In this document: in pieces, positions 1-10,022 of the stretch
Position numbering within the stretch: position 1 is the first letter of the stretch
Layout: each line of letters starts with the position of its first letter
Notes under the pieces: model-generated
The model's input: only the letters and a program-made list of their open reading frames with translations
What the model was told of the DNA's origin: nothing
Database searches by the model: none
Position numbers and translations under genes: made by a program
Assembly (NCBI GenBank): GCA_030038015.1
Contig: JASHPR010000072.1
Location: 1-42,465, forward strand
Origin: Streptosporangiaceae bacterium
Lineage (GTDB): Bacteria; Actinomycetota; Actinomycetes; Streptosporangiales; Streptosporangiaceae
Direction: 5' to 3'
Length of the DNA stretch: 42,465 bases

Positions 1-1
1 G

Positions 2-2662
2 CTGCGCGACTTCCCGACCCTCGCCCACGTCATCCGCTTCGCCCGCGACCGGGGCGTCGGCGCCGCCGCGGAGGCGTCGGCTCAGCCGGGCGCCGGGGCA
101 CCCGAGGCCGCCGCGGCACCCGCCGCCGCCCACGCGGTCCCCGCGTTCACCGGTGACCTCGCAGCAGCCGAACGGCTGCCGCGCCGGATCCCTGGTCCCG
201 TGCTGCGGCCACCTGCCGCGTGGTGTCAGCCGACCGGCGTGACCCTCGACGGCACCAAGCGCGTCGTCGTGATGGCGGACGAGGGTGGCGTCGGCACCAG
301 GCTCGCCAAGCGGCTCAGCGCGCTCGGCGTTACCGTGCTCGTCCTACGGCCCGACTGCGCCAGGTCCAACCTGGAGTCGCAGCTCAGCGAATGGGTTGCA
401 GGCGGGCCCGTGCACGGGCTGTACTGGCTGCCGGCGCTGGACGTTGAGGCGCCCATCAGCGAACTCGACCCGGAGAGCTGGCGGGAGGCGCTGCGCCGGC
501 GGGTGAAGAACCTGCATGCGGCGGTGCGCTACCTGGATTCGGGCGGCCAGCTCGGGCCGAGTGGCACGTTCCTCGTTTCCGCGACCCGCCTCGGCGGCTA
601 CCACGGATATGACGAGGCGGGCGCCCAGGCGCCGCTCGGCGGCGCCGTCACCGGCTTCACCAAGGCGTACGCGCGCGAGCGGCCCGAGTTGCTCGCGAAG
701 GCAGTCGACTTCGGCGCGACCAGGAAGACCGCGGAACTCGCCGACGCCCTCCTGGAGGAGACCCTTTGCGACCCGGGCGCGGTCGAGATCGGCCGTGCGG
801 GCGGCCGCCGCTGGACTGTGGGCCTTCGCGAGGTCCCGGTCACCGCGGGCGGCGACGGCATGCCGCTCGGCAGGGAAACGGTGTTCGTGGTCACGGGCGC
901 CGCGGGCGCGATCGTGTCGGCCATTGTCGCGGACCTGGCCACCGGCAGCGGTGGCGGCATCTTCCACCTGCTCGACCTGACCCCGGAGCCAGATGCCGGC
1001 GACGCGGACCTGGCGATGTACCAGACCGACCGCGAGGGGCTCAAGAAAATCATCGCCGAGCGCATCGCAGCGTCAGGCAAGCGGGCGACACCGGTGCTGA
1101 TCGAGCGCGAGCTCGGCAAATACGAACGGCTGTACTGCGCGCTGATCGCGATCGAGTCGGTGCGTGAGGCAGGCGGCGAGGTGTTCTACCACGAGGTCGA
1201 CCTAACCGATCCGGCTGCGGTAGCCGCGGTGATGGCGCAGATCCGCAGCCGGCACGGCCGCATCGACGTGCTTGTGCACGCGGCAGGGCTGGAGATCAGC
1301 CACGCGATAGCCGACAAGGAGCAACAAGAGTTCAACCTGGTCTTCGACGTGAAGTGTGACGGCTGGTTCAACCTCTTGCACGGTGCGGCCGGCATGCCGA
1401 TCGGCGCGACGGTGGTCTTCAGCTCGGTGGCCGGCCGGTTCGGCAACGCTGGCCAGACCGACTACAGCGCGGCCAACGATCTGCTGTGCAAGACCACGTC
1501 GAGCTTCCGCCGCACCAGGCCCGGCACCCGCGGCCTGGCGCTCGACTGGACCGCGTGGGGCGGTCTTGGCATGGCGACCCGCGGCTCCATCCCCAAGGTG
1601 ATGGAGATGGCCGGCATAGAGATGCTGCCTCCGGAAGCGGGAATCTGCTGGATCAGGCGCGAGCTGACGGCCGGCCCGGTGCGCGGCGAGATTGTCGTCG
1701 CGGGCTCTCTCGGCGTGCTCGTCGCTGAGCCAGCGGCGGGCGGTCTCGACACCACCGCGGTCGACACGAGCCGGAGCGGCCCGATGATCGGGCAGGTCAC
1801 CGGCATGGGCCCATACTCCGGGCTCACCGTGGAGACCACATTGCACCCGGTGGAGCAGCCGTTCCTCCACGACCACCGGATCGACGGGACCCCCGTCCTG
1901 CCGGGGGTGATGGGGATCGAGGCGTTCGCGGCCCTTGCCAGCCTCGTTGCTCCCGGCATGCATGTCGCCGCCGTTGAGCAGATGCAGTACCAATCGCCGG
2001 TGAAGTTCTACCGTGACGAGCCCCGCACGCTGACTTTGCGGGCTGTGGTCCGGCCCGACGGAGACGATCTGGTTGCCGACTGCGAGCTGCGTGCCGCGCG
2101 TACGCTCAAGGGTGAGGACACTCCGAGGTGGACGACGCACTTCACCGGCAGCGCGCGCCTCGCCGCCGAGCCGCCCGCGCGCGAGCGTGGTGAGACGCCA
2201 ACGAAGCCCCCGAGCGTGACCGTTGGGCACGACGACATCTACCGCGTGTACTTCCATGGGCCCGCGTATCAGGTACTGGAAGAAGGCTGGCGATACGACG
2301 GCGGCGCGGTCGGCAGGTTCGCGAGAGACCTGCCTGCCGGGCACGTGCCGGAGGACGATCCCACCGCGACGCGCCCGCGGCTTGCCGAGCTCTGCTTCCA
2401 GACCGCCGGGTTGTGGGAGATAGGGGAGACCGGGCAGATGCCGCTGCCGGCCCGCGTCGACCTGGTCGTCACGGTGGGCAGGCCACAGCCCGGGGTGCCG
2501 CTGTTCGCGGTCGTACATCCGGCGAAAGAGGGTGGTTTCAACTGCCGTGTGGTCGACTCCAGCGGCGATGTTCTTGTCCGCATGGACGGTTACCGTACGG
2601 TGCAGGCGGGTCCGGTGCCCGATGACATGTTCGGGCCCCTGAGGGCCGCGATGCGCGGGTAG
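2..2662 (+). CDS. Modular type I polyketide/fatty acid synthase, C-terminal part (ACP-KR-DH), 5' truncated by window edge
   Basis: The frame is open from base 2, so the gene begins upstream. The first residues (LRDFPTLAHVIRF) look like the last helix of an acyl carrier protein, followed by an Ala/Pro-rich linker. A ketoreductase follows: VFVVTGAAGAIVSAI is the NADP-binding loop, and SSVAGRFGNAG with YSAAND supplies the Ser/Tyr/Asn active site. A double-hotdog dehydratase ends the protein; HDHRIDGTPVLPG carries the catalytic His motif. ACP-KR-DH order at the C terminus matches PfaA-like iterative synthases of polyunsaturated or special lipids (family knowledge). KS and AT domains are presumably upstream. 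The stop lies 42 bp before the carboxylase start on the same strand, so the two are probably one operon, the carboxylase supplying malonyl-type extender units (inference). The product is unknown. Confidence 0.85.
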   Translation: MRDFPTLAHVIRFARDRGVGAAAEASAQPGAGAPEAAAAPAAAHAVPAFTGDLAAAERLPRRIPGPVLRPPAAWCQPTGVTLDGTKRVVVMADEGGVGTRLAKRLSALGVTVLVLRPDCARSNLESQLSEWVAGGPVHGLYWLPALDVEAPISELDPESWREALRRRVKNLHAAVRYLDSGGQLGPSGTFLVSATRLGGYHGYDEAGAQAPLGGAVTGFTKAYARERPELLAKAVDFGATRKTAELADALLEETLCDPGAVEIGRAGGRRWTVGLREVPVTAGGDGMPLGRETVFVVTGAAGAIVSAIVADLATGSGGGIFHLLDLTPEPDAGDADLAMYQTDREGLKKIIAERIAASGKRATPVLIERELGKYERLYCALIAIESVREAGGEVFYHEVDLTDPAAVAAVMAQIRSRHGRIDVLVHAAGLEISHAIADKEQQEFNLVFDVKCDGWFNLLHGAAGMPIGATVVFSSVAGRFGNAGQTDYSAANDLLCKTTSSFRRTRPGTRGLALDWTAWGGLGMATRGSIPKVMEMAGIEMLPPEAGICWIRRELTAGPVRGEIVVAGSLGVLVAEPAAGGLDTTAVDTSRSGPMIGQVTGMGPYSGLTVETTLHPVEQPFLHDHRIDGTPVLPGVMGIEAFAALASLVAPGMHVAAVEQMQYQSPVKFYRDEPRTLTLRAVVRPDGDDLVADCELRAARTLKGEDTPRWTTHFTGSARLAAEPPARERGETPTKPPSVTVGHDDIYRVYFHGPAYQVLEEGWRYDGGAVGRFARDLPAGHVPEDDPTATRPRLAELCFQTAGLWEIGETGQMPLPARVDLVVTVGRPQPGVPLFAVVHPAKEGGFNCRVVDSSGDVLVRMDGYRTVQAGPVPDDMFGPLRAAMRG

Positions 2663-2704
2663 TGACCGGCCGATGTGGCAACTGGTACCTCTGAGGAGCC
2701 TAAG

Positions 2705-5700
2705 GTGACAACCATTCACCGCTTGGCGGTGGTCAACCGGGGCGAAGCCGCGATGCGTTGCCTGTCCGCGGTCGCCGAGGTCAACCTCAACTCGGCCGAG
2801 CCGATCACGACAATCGCGGTGCACACCGAGCCTGACGCGTCGTCGTGGTTCGTCCGTGAGGCATCCGAGGCGGTGTCGCTTGGAGCTGCCACGTTCGTGG
2901 ACGCTGACGGCAACCGCCAGAGCAGTTACCTGGACCTGGACCGGGTGATGGCGGCGCTCGCGCATGCCGGGGCGGATGCGGTCTGGGTCGGCTGGGGCTT
3001 TGTCGCCGAGTCGGCCGACTTCGCCGAGCGCTGTGAGCGCGCTGGCATCACCTTCATCGGACCGCCCAGCGGGGTCATCAGGCTGCTCGGTGACAAGATC
3101 AAGGCCAAGCGGCTCGCCGAGGAGGCCGGCGTTCCCGTCGTGCCTTGGAGCGGTGGCCCTGTGCACGATGCGGGAAGCGCGATGATCGCGGCCGACCTGC
3201 TCGGTTACCCGGTGCTTGTCAAGGCCGCAGCGGGCGGTGGCGGCCGCGGCATCAGGCTGGTGGAAACAGCGAGCGGCATGTCCGCGGCGTTCACGTCCGC
3301 CCAGTCGGAGGCGCGGCACGCCTTCGGTGACCCGACCCTGTTCATCGAGCGCAGGCTCGCGGCGGCGCGCCACGTGGAGGTCCAGGTGATCGCCGACGCG
3401 TTCGGCGCGGTCTGGGCCGTTGGCATCCGGGACTGCAGCATCCAGCGGCGCAACCAAAAGGTGATCGAGGAGTCCGGATGCACGCTGCTCGACGAGGCGG
3501 CCGAGCAGGCAGTGCGCGACGCCGCGGTGCGGCTGTGCGCTGCCGCCGGCTACCGCGGTGCCGGTACGGTCGAGTTCCTGCTCGACCCGGCCACCAGGCA
3601 GCTCATGTTCATTGAGGTCAACACCCGGCTGCAGGTCGAGCACCCGGTCACGGAACTGACCACCGGGCTCGATCTGGTCAAGCTACAACTGCAAGTCGCG
3701 CGCAGCGAACCGCTTGTGGGTACCCCGCCCGCCCCCTACGGGTACGCAATCGAGGCACGGCTCAATGCCGAGGATCCGGAGCATGACTTCGCTCCGGCAC
3801 CGGGCCGGGTGTCCGCGCTGCGGCTGCCGACAGGCACGGGGATGCGGGTCGACACCGGTGTGACGGAAGGCGACATGATCAGCCCCGAGTTCGACTCGAT
3901 GATTGCCAAACTCATTGCCTGGGGTCGTGACAGGGACGAGGCGCTCAGCCGCCTGCATCGCGGGCTGGCCCAGTCGCTCGTGGTCGTCGCCGGCGGCACG
4001 ACCAACAAGGCGTTCCTGCTCGCCCTGACCAGTCGCCCCGAGCTGGCCGAGGGCAGATATGACAACCAGTGGCTCGACCGGCTGACGGCGGCCGGGGACC
4101 TGCTGCCAGCACGTCACCCGGTGGCCCTGCTCACGGCGGCTATCGAGGCAGCAGACGCCGACCAGGCCGCCGTGCAGGCGAACTTCTACGCGGCAGCCGC
4201 CCGTGGCCGCCCGGAACTGCCTGACACCGTCGGTCACCGGATGGACTTGCGCCTCGGTGGCAATTCCCTCCGGCTGCATGCCTACTGCCTCGGCCCCGGT
4301 GACTATCGCATCGACACCGGCCAGGGTCTCGTCGATGTGAGCGTGCAGCATCTCGGGCAGTATGAGCGGGCCGTCACCTGCGGCGGACGGCGTTACCGTG
4401 TCGTCGCGGACGCGCAGGGTCCTCGGCTGGTGATCGAAGTGGACGGCGTTCGGCACACGGTCTACCGCGACGACGGCGGCCTGGTCCGCACGACGGCGCC
4501 GGCGTTCGTCGTCGGCGTGCGCGTCGCGCCAGGCGACACGGTTCGGGCCGGTGATCCGCTCGTCGTGGTGGAGAGCATGAAGATGGAGACGACGATCACC
4601 GCTCCGTACGCGGGAACCGTGCGGGCGGTGACCGCCGACCTCAACACCCAGGTGGAGGCGGGCGCGCCGGTGGTGCAGCTGCAGGCGGCCGAGGAGCTGG
4701 AAAGCACGTCCGCCATACCCCGCGTCGACCTGTCCGGCCTGGCGGGTGCCGGAGCCCGCGATGAAAGCGCGGATCACGTCCGCACGGGCCGGGCGTCCCG
4801 GGCTACCCTGCGTGCCTACCTGCTGGGCTACGACCTCGACGAGGCCACGGCCCGCGCGCTGAGCAGGCGCCAGGAATCGCTGCTGGACACGGCGGAGCCT
4901 GCCGACCCGGATCGGCTGCGGGAGGAGCAGGACCTGCTGGAGCTCTTCGCCGACATCACCGAGCTGTCGCGGCGCGAGCCGCATGACCCCGAGGATGAGC
5001 ATTCCCGCAGCGACCAGGAGTACTTCTTCACCTACCTGGCCTTCCTCGACCTGGAGCGCAGCGGAGTGCCCGACCATTTCGCCGCCGAACTGCGGAAAGC
5101 GCTCGCGCGATACGGTGTCATATCGACGGATCGCACGCCCGAGCTCGAGCAGGCGATGCTGCGCATGTACCGGTCGCTCGGACGGCTGAAGACCGTCGCC
5201 CCCGTCATCATGTCGATACTCGACCGATGGCGGCGGCAGCGAGAACATATGGCCAGCGCGATGACCGACGACCGGCTTGAGATCTTGGATCGGCTCATCG
5301 CAGCGGCGCGTGGCCGCCAGCAAGAGGTGTGCGATCTGGCCGCGGAGGTCCGCTTCGGTTATGTGGACGCGCCGTTGATCAAGCAGGCGCATGACCAGAT
5401 GTACGCGCAGATGGATGACTACCTCGACGAGCTTGCCGCCGAGCCATCCGGGGAGCGGCTCACGGAGCTGACCGCCCGGCTTGTCTGGTGCCCGCAGCCC
5501 ATGCGCGCGGTGCTGCGAGATCGTTACCGCGTCGCAGACGTGGCGACCAGGGGGCGGCTGCTTGAGGTCCGCGCGCGCCGGTTCTACCGGATCCGGAATC
5601 TGACGAGCCTGCGGTGTGAGACCTTCGGCCGGTACCTGACCTGCCTGGCGCGCTTCAGCCAGGGCCTCGAAGGTTTCAATAGCCCCTACCGCGCTGACCG

Positions 5701-8398
5701 CGCTCCCGACGCGGACGGCGGCGACGGCGAAGACTGTCTGGTCAGCACCTACGTGCCGCTTGAGGAACTGCCCGCATTCGCGGGTGAACTGCGGGCCCAT
5801 CTCCGGGAGATCCCCGCCGATCAGCGGATTGTCGTGGATGTCGAGTCCTGGCGAACCAGCCCAAGCATCCCCGGCGACGCGCTGGCCGCCGAGATCGCGG
5901 GACTGCTCGCACAGGCCGACTTCGGCCGCCCCCTGTTTCGCTTCGACATCACCGTCACCAGTGAGGCCGCTGATGCGGAGCACGCCGAGGAGCACCTGCG
6001 CACACAGCACTTCTCATACACCAGGTCGGAAGCGGGCTTCTCCGAAGACCCGCTATACCGCAACCTGCATCCGATGATCGCAGAGCGTCTCAACCTGTGG
6101 CGGCTGTCCAACTTCAAGCTGGAACGGCTGCCAAGCGCCGAGGACATCTACCTGTTCCATGCGGTCGCGCACGAGAATGCCAAGGACGAGCGCCTGATCG
6201 CACTCGCGGAGGTCCGAGACCTCACCCCCGCCCGCAACTCCGAAGGCCGGGTCATCGGCTACCCGCTGCTGGAGAACCAGCTAGCGCAATCCCTTGCTGA
6301 CATCCGCCACGCACTCGGCGGCCGGCCGCCGAAGCAACGGCCAATGAGTAACCGGGTAGTGCTCTACGTCCGGCCGATCTGGGACATCCCCACCGGGACC
6401 TGGCGCAGGCTCGCCCACAAGCTGGCACCGATGGCGGCCGGCCTTGACCTGGAGAAGGTATCGGTGCGAATCCGGACGCAGGACGCGGCGACCGGCGAAA
6501 TCCGCGCCGCAGTGCTCGATATCGAGAATGTGGCCGACCGGGCGGTCACCGTGCGGGTACGGCCACCGTCTGACCAGCCCATCCGGCCGCTGACCGAGTA
6601 CAAACAGAAGCTGCTGCGAGCCCAGCGAATCGGCGCGCCGTATCCGTACGAGCTCATCCGCATGCTCACACCGCCAGTGGGCGCCGAGGCGGACCTCCCG
6701 CCGGGCGATTTCATCGAGCATGACCTCGACGACACCGGCGACCGGCTCATGCCTGTGAACCGGCCGTACGGCCGCAACACATCAGGCGTCGTCGCAGGGT
6801 TGATCACCAACTACACCGAGCTGGTCCCAGAGGGCATGCGCCGGGTGGTCATAGTCGGTGACCCCACGTTGGGCCTCGGCAACCTCACCGAGAAGGAGTG
6901 CCGGCGCATCATCGGCGCGATAGATCTCGCGGCCACCATGCGGGTCCCGCTCGAATGGTTCGCGCTCTCCTCAGGTGCCCGCATCGCGTGGGACAGCGGT
7001 ACCGAGAACATGGACTGGATCGCCGCGGTGTTGCGTGACCTGGTCAACTTTACCCAGGCAGGGGGCGAGGTCAACATCATCGTCACCGGGATCAACGTCG
7101 GCGCCCAGCCGTACTGGGACGCCGAGGCCACCATGCTCATGCACACGCGGGGGATTCTGATCATGACACCCGCCAGCGCGATGGTACTGACGGGCAAGGG
7201 CGCGCTCGACTTTTCCGGCGGGGTATCCGCGGAGGACAACATTGGCATCGGCGGCTTCGAGCGGATCATGGGCCCGAACGGCCAGGCGCAGTACTGGGCG
7301 CCAACCCTGCCCGACGCGTGCGCGCTGCTGCTGCGCCACTACGACCATACCTACATCGTCCCCGGTGAGAAGCATCCACGCCGGGCGCCCACCACCGACC
7401 CCTACGACCGCGATGTGTGCGCCTCGCCGCACCGGAAAGTCGATGGCTCGGAATTCGAACGAGTCGGTGACATCTTCTCCCCCGAACTGAACGGCGAGCG
7501 CAAGAAGCCGTTCGACATGCGCTCGGTGATGCGGGCGGTCTCAGACACCGACAGCGAGCCGCTCGAGCGCTGGGCGCGGTGGCGCGATGCCGAGATTGGC
7601 ATCGTCTGGGAGGCCCGTGTCGGCGGAATACCCGTCTGCCTTATCGGGCTTGAATCGCGAACGCTGCCTCGCGCCGGTTTCCTGCCGGCGGACGGGCCGC
7701 CGTCATGGACATCGGGCACGCTGTTCCCGCAATCCTCGCGCAAGATTGCGCGGGCCATTAACGCCGCGAGCGGCAATCGCCCGGTTGTCGTGCTCGCCAA
7801 CCTTTCCGGCTTTGACGGCTCACCCGAGAGCATGCGGCTGTGGCAGCTCGAGTACGGGGCGGAGATCGGCCGGGCGATCACTAACTTCCGCGGCCCTGTC
7901 GTTTTCGTCGTGGTGTCCCGCTACCACGGGGGCGCGTTCGTTGTGTTCTCCAAACGGCTGAACGACAATATAGGGGTCGCCGCCGTAGCCGGATCGTATG
8001 CCTCGGTGATCGGCGGCGCGCCCGCCGCCGGAGTCGTGCTCGTCCGCGAGGTCAACGCGAGGGCGGAGAAGGATCCGCGGGTGGCGAAGCTGCGCCAGCA
8101 ACTGGCGGCAGCCTCGGGCGCCGACGTGGCAAGGATCAGCCAGGATCTCGCCGACACCACCAAACTGGTCAGGGCCGAAAAACTCAAGGAGTGCGCCGAT
8201 GAGTTCGACGCCATCCACGACGTCAAGCGCGCGATGCGAGTGGGATCCGTCGACGAAATCATCTCAGCCGCTGAGCTTCGGCCGTACATCATCAAGTCGC
8301 TCGAGCGCCGCCTGGCTGCGTTATGCCCGCCCGCCGGCCAGCCCAGCCACACCGGCCGAAAAAGCACGCAGCCAAGCGGGGGCAGCCGTATTTCGTGA
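2705..8398 (+). CDS. Single-chain multidomain acetyl/acyl-CoA carboxylase (BC-BCCP-central-CT), 1897 aa
   Basis: Makes a malonyl-CoA-type product by biotin carboxylation and carboxyl transfer, all in one chain. An N-terminal biotin carboxylase (about residues 1-450) shows VVNRGEAAMR, the glycine-rich ATP-grasp loop KAAAGGGGRGIR and EVNTRLQVEHPVTE. A biotin carrier domain carries ESMKMET, biotin on Lys626. A long helical central region (about 680-1280) resembles the eukaryotic ACC central domain (YKQKLLRAQRIGAPYPYE). The carboxyltransferase is about 1290-1880 (SSGARI, TGKGALDFSGGVSAEDN, LANLSGFDGSPESM). I chose GTG 2705 because GAGGAG lies 6 nt upstream and residue 5 begins the biotin carboxylase fold; an in-frame GTG at 2675 lacks this. 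Bacterial ACC is usually split over two to four polypeptides, so this yeast-like architecture is unusual. Substrate specificity cannot be read here. Confidence 0.9.
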   Translation: MTTIHRLAVVNRGEAAMRCLSAVAEVNLNSAEPITTIAVHTEPDASSWFVREASEAVSLGAATFVDADGNRQSSYLDLDRVMAALAHAGADAVWVGWGFVAESADFAERCERAGITFIGPPSGVIRLLGDKIKAKRLAEEAGVPVVPWSGGPVHDAGSAMIAADLLGYPVLVKAAAGGGGRGIRLVETASGMSAAFTSAQSEARHAFGDPTLFIERRLAAARHVEVQVIADAFGAVWAVGIRDCSIQRRNQKVIEESGCTLLDEAAEQAVRDAAVRLCAAAGYRGAGTVEFLLDPATRQLMFIEVNTRLQVEHPVTELTTGLDLVKLQLQVARSEPLVGTPPAPYGYAIEARLNAEDPEHDFAPAPGRVSALRLPTGTGMRVDTGVTEGDMISPEFDSMIAKLIAWGRDRDEALSRLHRGLAQSLVVVAGGTTNKAFLLALTSRPELAEGRYDNQWLDRLTAAGDLLPARHPVALLTAAIEAADADQAAVQANFYAAAARGRPELPDTVGHRMDLRLGGNSLRLHAYCLGPGDYRIDTGQGLVDVSVQHLGQYERAVTCGGRRYRVVADAQGPRLVIEVDGVRHTVYRDDGGLVRTTAPAFVVGVRVAPGDTVRAGDPLVVVESMKMETTITAPYAGTVRAVTADLNTQVEAGAPVVQLQAAEELESTSAIPRVDLSGLAGAGARDESADHVRTGRASRATLRAYLLGYDLDEATARALSRRQESLLDTAEPADPDRLREEQDLLELFADITELSRREPHDPEDEHSRSDQEYFFTYLAFLDLERSGVPDHFAAELRKALARYGVISTDRTPELEQAMLRMYRSLGRLKTVAPVIMSILDRWRRQREHMASAMTDDRLEILDRLIAAARGRQQEVCDLAAEVRFGYVDAPLIKQAHDQMYAQMDDYLDELAAEPSGERLTELTARLVWCPQPMRAVLRDRYRVADVATRGRLLEVRARRFYRIRNLTSLRCETFGRYLTCLARFSQGLEGFNSPYRADRAPDADGGDGEDCLVSTYVPLEELPAFAGELRAHLREIPADQRIVVDVESWRTSPSIPGDALAAEIAGLLAQADFGRPLFRFDITVTSEAADAEHAEEHLRTQHFSYTRSEAGFSEDPLYRNLHPMIAERLNLWRLSNFKLERLPSAEDIYLFHAVAHENAKDERLIALAEVRDLTPARNSEGRVIGYPLLENQLAQSLADIRHALGGRPPKQRPMSNRVVLYVRPIWDIPTGTWRRLAHKLAPMAAGLDLEKVSVRIRTQDAATGEIRAAVLDIENVADRAVTVRVRPPSDQPIRPLTEYKQKLLRAQRIGAPYPYELIRMLTPPVGAEADLPPGDFIEHDLDDTGDRLMPVNRPYGRNTSGVVAGLITNYTELVPEGMRRVVIVGDPTLGLGNLTEKECRRIIGAIDLAATMRVPLEWFALSSGARIAWDSGTENMDWIAAVLRDLVNFTQAGGEVNIIVTGINVGAQPYWDAEATMLMHTRGILIMTPASAMVLTGKGALDFSGGVSAEDNIGIGGFERIMGPNGQAQYWAPTLPDACALLLRHYDHTYIVPGEKHPRRAPTTDPYDRDVCASPHRKVDGSEFERVGDIFSPELNGERKKPFDMRSVMRAVSDTDSEPLERWARWRDAEIGIVWEARVGGIPVCLIGLESRTLPRAGFLPADGPPSWTSGTLFPQSSRKIARAINAASGNRPVVVLANLSGFDGSPESMRLWQLEYGAEIGRAITNFRGPVVFVVVSRYHGGAFVVFSKRLNDNIGVAAVAGSYASVIGGAPAAGVVLVREVNARAEKDPRVAKLRQQLAAASGADVARISQDLADTTKLVRAEKLKECADEFDAIHDVKRAMRVGSVDEIISAAELRPYIIKSLERRLAALCPPAGQPSHTGRKSTQPSGGSRIS

Positions 8399-8405
8399 CT
8401 TGATC

Positions 8406-8780
8406 ATGGATCGGCTGCCCGCCCGCCGACGAGCTCTCTTGAGCGCCGACTACGCGGACGCGGCGGCCCGCTTCGCCCGTGTGGCCTGCCTGCTGACCAC
8501 CGCCGACGACAGCCCTCGTGACTGGGTGAGCGCGGGCCAGGCGCTGCAAAGGGTCCTGCTGACCAGCGCGGCCTGCGGCGTCGCGGCTGCGCTGCACAGC
8601 CAGCCGCTCGAGCTCGCCTGGCTCCGCAAGCTCATCCGCGACCAGGTCAGCGACGGTACCTACCCGCAGGTGATAACCCGGCTCGGCTCCGTCACCCAGA
8701 CCGCGGCCAGCGTCCGCCGCCCTCCCGCCAGCGTCCTGCTCGCCTCCGGCGGCCGGTCGGCTGACACCAGCCCGCGGTAA
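8406..8780 (+). pseudogene. Acg-family nitroreductase remnant (C-terminal third)
   Basis: Only about 124 codons remain of a family that is normally about 330 aa. The stretch DSPRDWVSAGQALQRVLL followed by ACGVAAALHSQPLEL and a Leu/Arg-rich helix is characteristic of the C-terminal half of Acg (Rv2032-type) FMN-binding nitroreductases, which in mycobacteria belong to the DosR regulon. The N-terminal flavin-binding half is absent: the sequence starts 8 bp after the carboxylase stop, so the upstream part was deleted or replaced. It may still be transcribed by read-through but is unlikely to make a working enzyme. Recognition rests on motif memory, not an alignment. Confidence 0.6.
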
Positions 8781-8962
8781 CGGCGGCAGCCCGCGCGGGC
8801 GCGGGCGAGGCGGCGGCCGCAGGTGCGGCACCGGCCACCCGCAAAGGCGCGCAACATCTGCGCCTGCTGCCACGATGGCTTACCACCGCCGTGGCCGCGG
8901 GCGCCGTCGCCCCACTGCGGGCGGGAACTGATGCCGGACACGGCTCGGCAAGACCGCCGTAC

Positions 8963-8998
8963 GGGCCGTTCGACTTGCCGAGCGGGGACTTGCGTCAC
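8963..8998. promoter_or_regulatory. Candidate DosR/DevR-like paired site
   Basis: GGGACTTGCGTCAC (8985-8998) matches the GGGAC-N4-GTCCC dyad at nine of ten arm positions. A weaker copy, GGGCCGTTCGACTT (8963-8976), sits exactly 22 bp upstream, centre to centre. They lie 37-72 bp before the pyridoxamine-oxidase-like gene at 9035. The 22-bp phasing recurs at other promoters in this window, which raises confidence slightly. Confidence 0.4.
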
Positions 8999-9034
8999 TA
9001 CGTCGGCTCCTGCGGGGCTCGTACGCTCGCGGCC

Positions 9035-9460
9035 ATGGGCATGAGCACGCCCGAGGAACGCATCTCCGAGGAGCGGTGCTGGGCACTGCTGGCGACCGCG
9101 TCGGTGGGCCGCCTGGCGCTGTCGGTCCATGCCCTGCCCGCGATCTATCCGGTCCATTACTACCTGGACGGGCGCAAGATCGTGGCCTGCCTGGGACATC
9201 ACCAGATCCCCCAGCGGTCCCTGCAACACGCGGTCGTCGCGTTCGCAGCCGACGCGATCGACCCGGCCAGCCGGTCAGGATGGGTCGTGCATGTCTTGGG
9301 CAGGTCGACGCTGGCACAGCAGCCCGGCCCTGACACCGCCTGTGGCCAGCCGGGCGCTGGGCAGCTAGTGAACATCGAGCCGGAATCGATCAGTTATCAC
9401 GCTGTGCACCTGTGCCCGCTCATCGATGCCCTCCACGCAGCAGGCCCAGCTTCCCCGTAG
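9035..9460 (+). CDS. Pyridoxamine 5'-phosphate oxidase family (split-barrel flavin-binding) protein, 141 aa
   Basis: A small split-barrel protein with the usual order of this family: a helix with EERCWALLATASVGRLALS, then LPAIYPVHYYLDG, a second strand pair, and a C-terminal SGWVVHVLGRSTL strand. Members bind FMN, F420 or haem and act as reductases or stress proteins; substrate unknown. Several such genes are DosR-regulated in actinobacteria (known), and a DosR-like pair lies just upstream here. ATG 9035 is chosen (ATG 9041 is equally possible); the upstream extension of the frame has no family similarity. No strong ribosome binding site is visible. Confidence 0.72.
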   Translation: MGMSTPEERISEERCWALLATASVGRLALSVHALPAIYPVHYYLDGRKIVACLGHHQIPQRSLQHAVVAFAADAIDPASRSGWVVHVLGRSTLAQQPGPDTACGQPGAGQLVNIEPESISYHAVHLCPLIDALHAAGPASP

Positions 9461-9526
9461 CTCGAGCCCCCGCACGGGTGAGGCGTTACAGCGCAGGGGC
9501 CGTGTCGCCTTGCAAGCGAGAGGGCG

Positions 9527-9938
9527 GTGCCCCTCGTGACCGAGAATCCGCAAGCTCACCCAGCGATGCCAATATGGCGCCGCGACCGGAACCCGGACGA
9601 CGCAGTAGGCATCGAATCCCCGGCGTTCGCGCGCGCGGACGTCTGCCGGCTTCCGTTTCACGGGGACTGCTTTGACGCGGCGCTGGACCGCGGCTGCTTT
9701 CACTACCTGGTCCCGCAGGACCGGCTGCGGTACGCCGATGAGCTGCGCCGTGTCTTGCGGCCCGGTGTGGCCCGCCTGTCAACGACAAGTCCGCCGTGAC
9801 ACCTCAGGCTCATGCAGCACGGTGCGCCAACTGGCCGCCATCGTGAAGAACCGGCTCAAGCGTATCCAGTACCGGCCCGGCCTGATCGACGGATTTCTCG
9901 CTCAGGCCGGGCTCAGCCTCGAACCCGGACCACCGTGA
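9527..9938 (+). pseudogene. Degraded class I SAM-dependent methyltransferase
   Basis: A readable block, ARADVCRLPFHGDCFDAAL then DRGCFHYLVPQDR and DELRRVLRPG, corresponds to motifs II-IV of small methyltransferases of the 'RGCFHYL' type. The N-terminal SAM-binding glycine motif is missing or scrambled and the frame ends at 9799 right after LRPG, where family members continue with GGR. A different frame, open to 9938 (RLKRIQYRPGLIDGFLAQ), might hold a distorted C terminus. I read this as a truncated, frameshifted relic; the exact boundaries are uncertain. Confidence 0.5.
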
Positions 9939-10022
9939 AACCCAGACCCCAGCCTTTCAACCTCTGTATGTAGTGCCGCTTTCGCACCCTTTTGCCCAGC
10001 GAGTTGGACGCCAAGTGGGCCG

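Noticed and set aside
1202-6010. Two very long minus-strand open frames (about 813 and 775 codons) opposite the synthase and carboxylase
   Set aside because: They mirror the third-codon GC of the real plus-strand genes, have no family motifs, and the plus-strand proteins are unmistakable.
8787-8798. GCCCGCGCGGGC palindrome as terminator after the Acg remnant
   Set aside because: No loop and GC-only composition; such palindromes are expected by chance here.
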